A DNA stretch of 34,758 nucleotides, taken from the NCBI GenBank assembly GCA_016800925.1, contig JABCPU010000622.1:1-34758 (forward strand). Reading direction: 5' to 3'. Under the pieces are notes generated by a model. It worked only from the letters and a program-made list of their open reading frames with translations. It ran no database searches and was not told the origin of the DNA. Made by a program: the position numbers and the translations under genes. The DNA comes from Suillus spraguei (Eukaryota; Basidiomycota; Agaricomycetes; Boletales; Suillaceae). Position 1 is the stretch's first letter. Every line of letters starts with the position of its first letter. Positions 31,813 through 34,758 of the stretch are shown one piece after another.

Positions 31813-33143
31813 TTCCTTCTAAGTTAGTGCAAAGGAATCAAGAAAGTACTAATAAGGAAACGAAGATTCTGACTCCTGAGGTTAGCAGCGGCAATGGTAT
31901 ATCGACGGTACTAGCGCAATGTCAGCGGTACTCGCGCAGTAAGGATAGCTGTAGCAGTTAGCTAGCGAGAGCAAGAACAAAATGACTTCTGCGAAATGAA
32001 TATAGTACTACTACCTGCGTGCGGTAGTGGTAGTGGTAGCGGTAGTTCCGTACGAGCAAGAAGGTTGATGAAAGAGGTAGTGACCCAGCGAGATAACTGG
32101 CCACGGTCTGGTTACAAGTAGCGAAGTCGAAAGTAGTGGGGTACTTCGAGCGGTTAAGTTACTGGCAGTTAAATCAATGAGTGATGTTTGAACAGAGAAT
32201 GGTTCAAAAGCAAATAGATTGAGACTAGCAGGATTCAGATACTAAGTCCAAGTGATGGGATGTAATGGGAAGTCACAGTAATGGTATGTATGTTGAGTCC
32301 TTTTAACATATTCAAGCGCATACGAGATTATTAGGTGAGTCTGGTAGCGAGAAAGAAAATAAACAGGGTATTAACTAAGAGGCGCACAGCATGCAGCAGC
32401 CCTTGAGACGCAAGGTAAATCCTGCCATTGATTGAGTAATGGCGGAAGCAAAGCAACTACGCACCAATGGATCTAGACAGATTTGGATGGGACATGAGGG
32501 CATCGGCGCAGGATCCAGTAAGGGTTCACGAAGAAGTACAGTTCTGCCTTAGCAGAGCGAAAAAGGTTATATACTCGCTATAAGGGATTTCTTTGGTTGC
32601 CACCACAGACGTAATGTGTTACAAACTGGGGTAGCGTCACCAGCGACAGTGAAAGGACACAGACAGTCTGCTGGGAAGTTCTACAATGTCCAAAGAAGGA
32701 CAAGGTGAAAGTACAAGGAACGTGTTCTGAGTACGATCAAGGGTTCGGCCTCAAAGACAAGTCTAAGAGGTTCTACGAGAATAGAGACTAAGGCTAATGA
32801 GTGCTTAGACTTAGAGACGACTTAGGTTGGAGACCTAAGCAAAGGAGATTCCAGGTAAAACCTAGTAAGATTAAAGTACCATATACAAGCATAATACAAA
32901 TACAACATGCTTAAATAGGCCAATATGTGCGCACGGACCAAGAGAGACGTGGGAATGTAAGTGCATATCCAAAGAAGGAAGGCAACTATAGTACAGATGC
33001 ATTGAGCATATGAGTCAGAGTCACTTTACGTAATATACAAAGTAAAGGAGATAGAAAATGAATAAGGGCACGTACAATTGTAACATAATGAGATGCTTGT
33101 CAAAAATGGGGGTTTTATGGTCAGCGTGACTTTGCTTGCTACA
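31813..33143 (+). repeat. Diverged LTR related to family 4
   Basis: CTAAGTTAGT near 31816, repeated GCGGTA motifs (31900-32160), and a tail (CAGACG...TGTCAAAA..TGGGGTTTTA...CAGCG) match the order in 22976-23926. It ends near GCTTGCTACA at 33143. The left boundary and target duplication were not found. A family 3 solo LTR interrupts it. No coding sequence. Confidence 0.5.
32617..33085 (+). mobile_element. Solo LTR, family 3
   Basis: 469 bp, TGTTACAAACTGGGG to TTGTAACA, with TAATG target duplications at 32612-32616 and 33086-33090. It has the best-preserved ends of the three copies. Confidence 0.93.
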
Positions 33144-33556
33144 GCGCTGTTGATATCATCTAAATAAGCTTCAACTGTGCCGAATTCAAGTGTAATCTAT
33201 GTAGAGTTGGCCTAATGAGTGGGATTGAAAACTTACTAGTATATTAGGTGGGAGAGCTTAATACAAGGCATTGATTTGTATGAAACAGAATTGTTGTAGG
33301 CACTTGCGGATTGAGACAGGCAAGTTATGAGTTTTGGTCAGACTGCAAGTCTTAGTATTGATCACCTCTTATGGTGCTAACAAGTTGTACTAGTAGTGCG
33401 ACCATTACAATTTATAAAGACCATACATATACTACCTATTTAAAATAAACCTCATAAGTCTAGAGGTGGCAGCCCACCCAGTACTACGTTCCTGCATGCA
33501 TTTTACTATGTTAATATCAATATGGCTCACTCAGAGACAACATCAATATATTTGTT
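33144..33556. other. Spacer, possible relic of the KDZ 5' end
   Basis: On the minus strand a GTAAGT...CATAG intron-like stretch is followed by a short open piece (EFGTVEAYLDDINSA) that stops at the LTR border, but I cannot link it to a family. No other gene seen. Confidence 0.3.
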
Positions 33557-34355
33557 ATGGTCAGACTCACTGGTTCAAGGTTTGAAAACCTGAGCTTCTT
33601 TGAGCTCTGCTTCTTTTCAACTTTTCTGAACCTATACCACTACAATTTCAATCCTAGTCCTTCCAATGATGTGCGTCCAACTATTCACAAAATTGTGCAA
33701 GAAAGAAGGAGGCTGCACAAGAAAAGCACAGACTACTATGCCAAGTATGTCATAATTTTATTAATTGTTCCCAATGCTATTCCTGACACCTGCAGACATA
33801 GAGACAAAAATTACAACGGCGGAGGGCGCATGGTGTAAAGAAACATGACAAAGAAGCAGAGGCGAGAGCAAAAGAGATCTCGAGAGCTGTGGCGAAAGCA
33901 TTGCATGGCTGTGACAATGATGACGAGTCTGAATCAGACACCAACAATTCCAGTGACGATGATGAAATTGACACTGTAAGTTCTATTTGTTTTTAAAAAT
34001 AGAAATATGTATTGAAATGGAAAAATTAATGTTCAACAGATCCAATCTTCCGGCATGCTTACTTGCCATCAAAGTCACCAAGGACGACATGCTCACATTA
34101 ATCAGTGCTGACCCCTGCGAGTTTGCCAAGGACAAGCTGGCTGAGTACATCAAGAGCATCCCAGATGATTGCAGTACAAAGGGTGATATCTCTATCATCG
34201 TGAACTCAACCGGCGAGATTGAAAAACTACTCAAGCATGTGATTCGTGCACAAGACAAGATCCTAAATTTATGTGGTATCTCACCTGAGTGGCACGCCGC
34301 TGACACGGTCTCTCGATTCTTGAAGACCACAGCCACATACTTGGAGGACATTTAG
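33557..34355 (+). CDS. Basidiomycete protein of unknown function (probably broken)
   Basis: The first exon holds IHKIVQERRRLHKKSTDYYAKY, a basic helical pattern seen at the start of many unstudied Agaricomycete proteins near mobile elements. An intron of about 50 nt (from 33746 or 33750 to about 33804) leads to a Lys/Glu/Ala-rich and then Asp/Ser-rich acidic stretch up to about 33978. A second intron (GTAAGT at 33979 to CAACAG at 34040) precedes a helical domain from about 34040 to 34355 (PACLLAIKVTKDD ... GISPEWHAADTVSRFL). The simplest splices do not keep frame across the second intron, so either a different splice site is used or the gene is broken. Function unknown; an accessory gene of a mobile element is possible. 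Confidence 0.4.
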
Positions 34356-34758
34356 CTTCTTGAAATGTCCGGAGGAGTTGTGGAGCTTACAATGGCACAA
34401 TGGTTGGGGAACTAATGTATCAGAAGGACATCAGGATTTGATTAGTACCATACATAATTCGCGATTACATACATTGAGCCAAAATACAGCTCCTTCCAGC
34501 GCAAAAAGTACATTTGGGGGCCCATGCATGGGATGTTTGAGAGCAAAATATCGAACTATTATCATTCAATTTGTGCTACATATGTATACTCATCCCACGA
34601 TCGTGAGGCAACATACGTGAACATTTTCCAAAATGACAGCACTCATTGCATAACAATTAAATGTAGATGGCACCCACAAAATGGAGCACTCCTGAGCAGG
34701 AGGCAGCTGGGTCCTTGGTATGAGAAGTATTGCGCAAAAGCAATCAGAACCGAGCCAA
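34356..34758 (+). other. Downstream sequence with possible start of another gene at the window edge
   Basis: After the stop at 34353-34355 the plus strand has only short frames. An ATG at 34666 opens MAPTKWSTPEQEAAGSLV before a stop. The KW-T/S-xPEQ opening is one I associate with mobile-element-linked fungal genes, but the evidence is thin. Confidence 0.2.

Overview
The window looks like a transposon-rich, AT-leaning stretch of a filamentous basidiomycete (Agaricomycete) genome. This rests on introns of 44-64 nt with GT...AG ends, a polyporopepsin-type aspartic protease, KDZ and Ulp1/DDE elements of the kind common in Agaricomycetes, and a Ty3/gypsy chromovirus. A Boletales-like host is a guess. 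I see no bacterial-style operons, tRNA, rRNA or CRISPR.

Layout. 46-904: a solo LTR with a perfect 5-bp target duplication. 905-2739: no recognisable gene. 2890-5808: two diverged copies (minus strand) of a small secreted cysteine-rich protein gene, both broken; the first is split by a 916-bp insertion with terminal inverted repeats. 6355-9330: a six-exon aspartic protease gene (minus, 7102-8600) whose frame is intact but whose two active-site motifs are altered (DGGS and DCGN). It lies between two copies of a ~130-bp direct repeat. 9431-13356: a degenerate DNA transposon flanked by TA, with GGTTCGTYACA ends. Its single ancestral gene fused an Ulp1-type (C48) cysteine protease to a pogo-like DDE transposase.

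13360-18418 holds three solo LTRs of one family, one nested in another, plus one solo LTR of a second family set in a ~180-bp tandem repeat. 16784-26707 is a chromovirus with 226/234-bp LTRs and a GCATG target duplication. Its leader carries one of those solo LTRs. Its RT region has been partly inverted and duplicated, and the inverted part holds another LTR-bounded unit (20512-23926) carrying an intron-containing Cys-rich/coiled-coil gene. 27452-31812 is a decayed KDZ transposase gene (minus) split by a solo LTR. 31813-33143 is LTR-like sequence with another solo LTR inside. 33557-34758 holds a poorly known fungal gene (plus) and the edge of a possible next one.

Relative order of insertion can be read from the nesting. 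The KDZ and Ulp1/DDE elements and the chromovirus are older hosts, and the solo LTRs are later arrivals later trimmed by LTR-LTR recombination. The aspartic protease is the only gene that looks fully translatable. LTR strand is given from which copies match each other and is relative only.
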